64,000 bases of DNA from an uncultured Lachnospiraceae bacterium (GTDB lineage: Bacteria; Bacillota; Clostridia; Lachnospirales; Lachnospiraceae). The notes below the pieces were generated by a model. It did no database searches and had not been told where the DNA came from. It was given only the letters and a program-made list of their open reading frames with translations. Position 1 is the stretch's first letter; each line of letters opens with the position of its first letter. The stretch lies in the NCBI GenBank assembly GCA_910587295.1, contig CAJULP010000025.1, positions 1 to 64,000 on the forward strand, in the 5' to 3' direction. The position numbers were made by a program, and so were the translations under genes. Shown piece by piece: positions 63,789 to 64,000 of the stretch.

Positions 63789-64000
63789 TTACACAGAGCC
63801 AAAATAACGGGCATTCCCCTGTACATTATATTCTCCGTCAACCGTATAGCCGCTGGCAGCATTCGCCTGCGTGGTCAAATAATAATCCACAAGCGATGCG
63901 TTGGTGGCAATCGAGGAACCGTAATCCTTAAAAAACTGCTGTACCTCGGACATATCCGACTTTTTAAATGTGTCCTCATCAATTTTCATCCTGCCCTTAT
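63789..64000 (-). CDS. C-terminal end of an unidentified protein, gene runs off the window
   Basis: The frame stays open to the window edge, so this is a 3' fragment. The visible end is GRMKIDEDTFKKSDMSEVQQFF, which recalls the C-terminal KIDEDxFKKA segment of FliD-like flagellar caps, then an Ala/Ser/Asn-rich stretch ending GNARYFGSV. The match is too short to call. The ATG at 63989 is probably internal. Confidence 0.5.
   Translation of the reverse strand, partial: KGRMKIDEDTFKKSDMSEVQQFFKDYGSSIATNASLVDYYLTTQANAASGYTVDGEYNVQGNARYFGSV

Overview
The window looks like a chromosomal segment of an anaerobic, spore-forming gut-type Clostridia, most likely a member of the Lachnospiraceae. This rests on strong AGGAGG-type ribosome binding sites, a sporulation gene (spmB), the housekeeping order tilS-hpt-ftsH, a split transketolase, and proteins typical of that family (Rpn-type PD-(D/E)XK proteins, DUF4080 radical SAM, DUF896, DUF6773). 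Base composition looks moderate by eye. Almost all genes lie on the minus strand. I see no rRNA, tRNA, CRISPR array, complete insertion sequence or prophage. No stretch longer than 300 bases lacks a gene.

Region 1 (1-17.5 kb) holds an orphan tyrosine recombinase and a 5'-truncated Rpn-type gene next to uppP, then an aminotransferase and manA. Next comes a beta-manno-oligosaccharide utilisation locus: an ABC importer (binding lipoprotein plus two permeases), a DUF624 membrane protein split in two frames, a cellobiose/mannobiose 2-epimerase and two GH130 phosphorylases. AraC-type and LacI-type regulators, a GH36 alpha-galactosidase and a NUDIX hydrolase follow. The proposed path is: import, removal of galactose side chains, phosphorolysis to mannose-1-phosphate, epimerisation of mannobiose to Man-Glc, a second phosphorolysis, and ManA at the exit. 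No endo-mannanase and no phosphomannomutase are visible. A CE2-like SGNH esterase at 40.9 kb could remove acetyl groups, and galK-galT at 32.7-35.4 kb could take up the released galactose.

Region 2 (17.5-27.8 kb) is a carbon and redox block: a large protein of unknown function with a cyclic-nucleotide-binding fold, glpK, an FAD/NAD oxidoreductase fused to DUF1667, a GlpA-like dehydrogenase with a BFD-type Cys cluster, map, rpe and the two transketolase subunits.

Region 3 (27.9-44.9 kb) has a DUF885 protein, a membrane-anchored Mrr-like nuclease, spmB, a B12/radical SAM protein, galT-galK with an AraC regulator, a lipoprotein behind a heterodimeric ABC exporter, the CE2-like esterase, and a small regulator/membrane cluster (CPBP protease, DUF6773, XRE, PH-like, YbjQ).

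Region 4 (45-53 kb) has a full-length Rpn-type gene, a second heterodimeric ABC exporter, a two-gene sufC-sufB (SMS-like) Fe-S assembly unit, degV and a Cu/Zn superoxide dismutase gene with a complete set of metal ligands.

Region 5 (53-64 kb) has a two-gene replacement for PurH (AICAR formyltransferase plus PurO-type cyclohydrolase), azlCD, a GNAT acetyltransferase, a Ham1/RdgB pyrophosphatase, DUF896, a cytosolic GH13 enzyme, ftsH-hpt-tilS, and the end of a gene that runs off the window.
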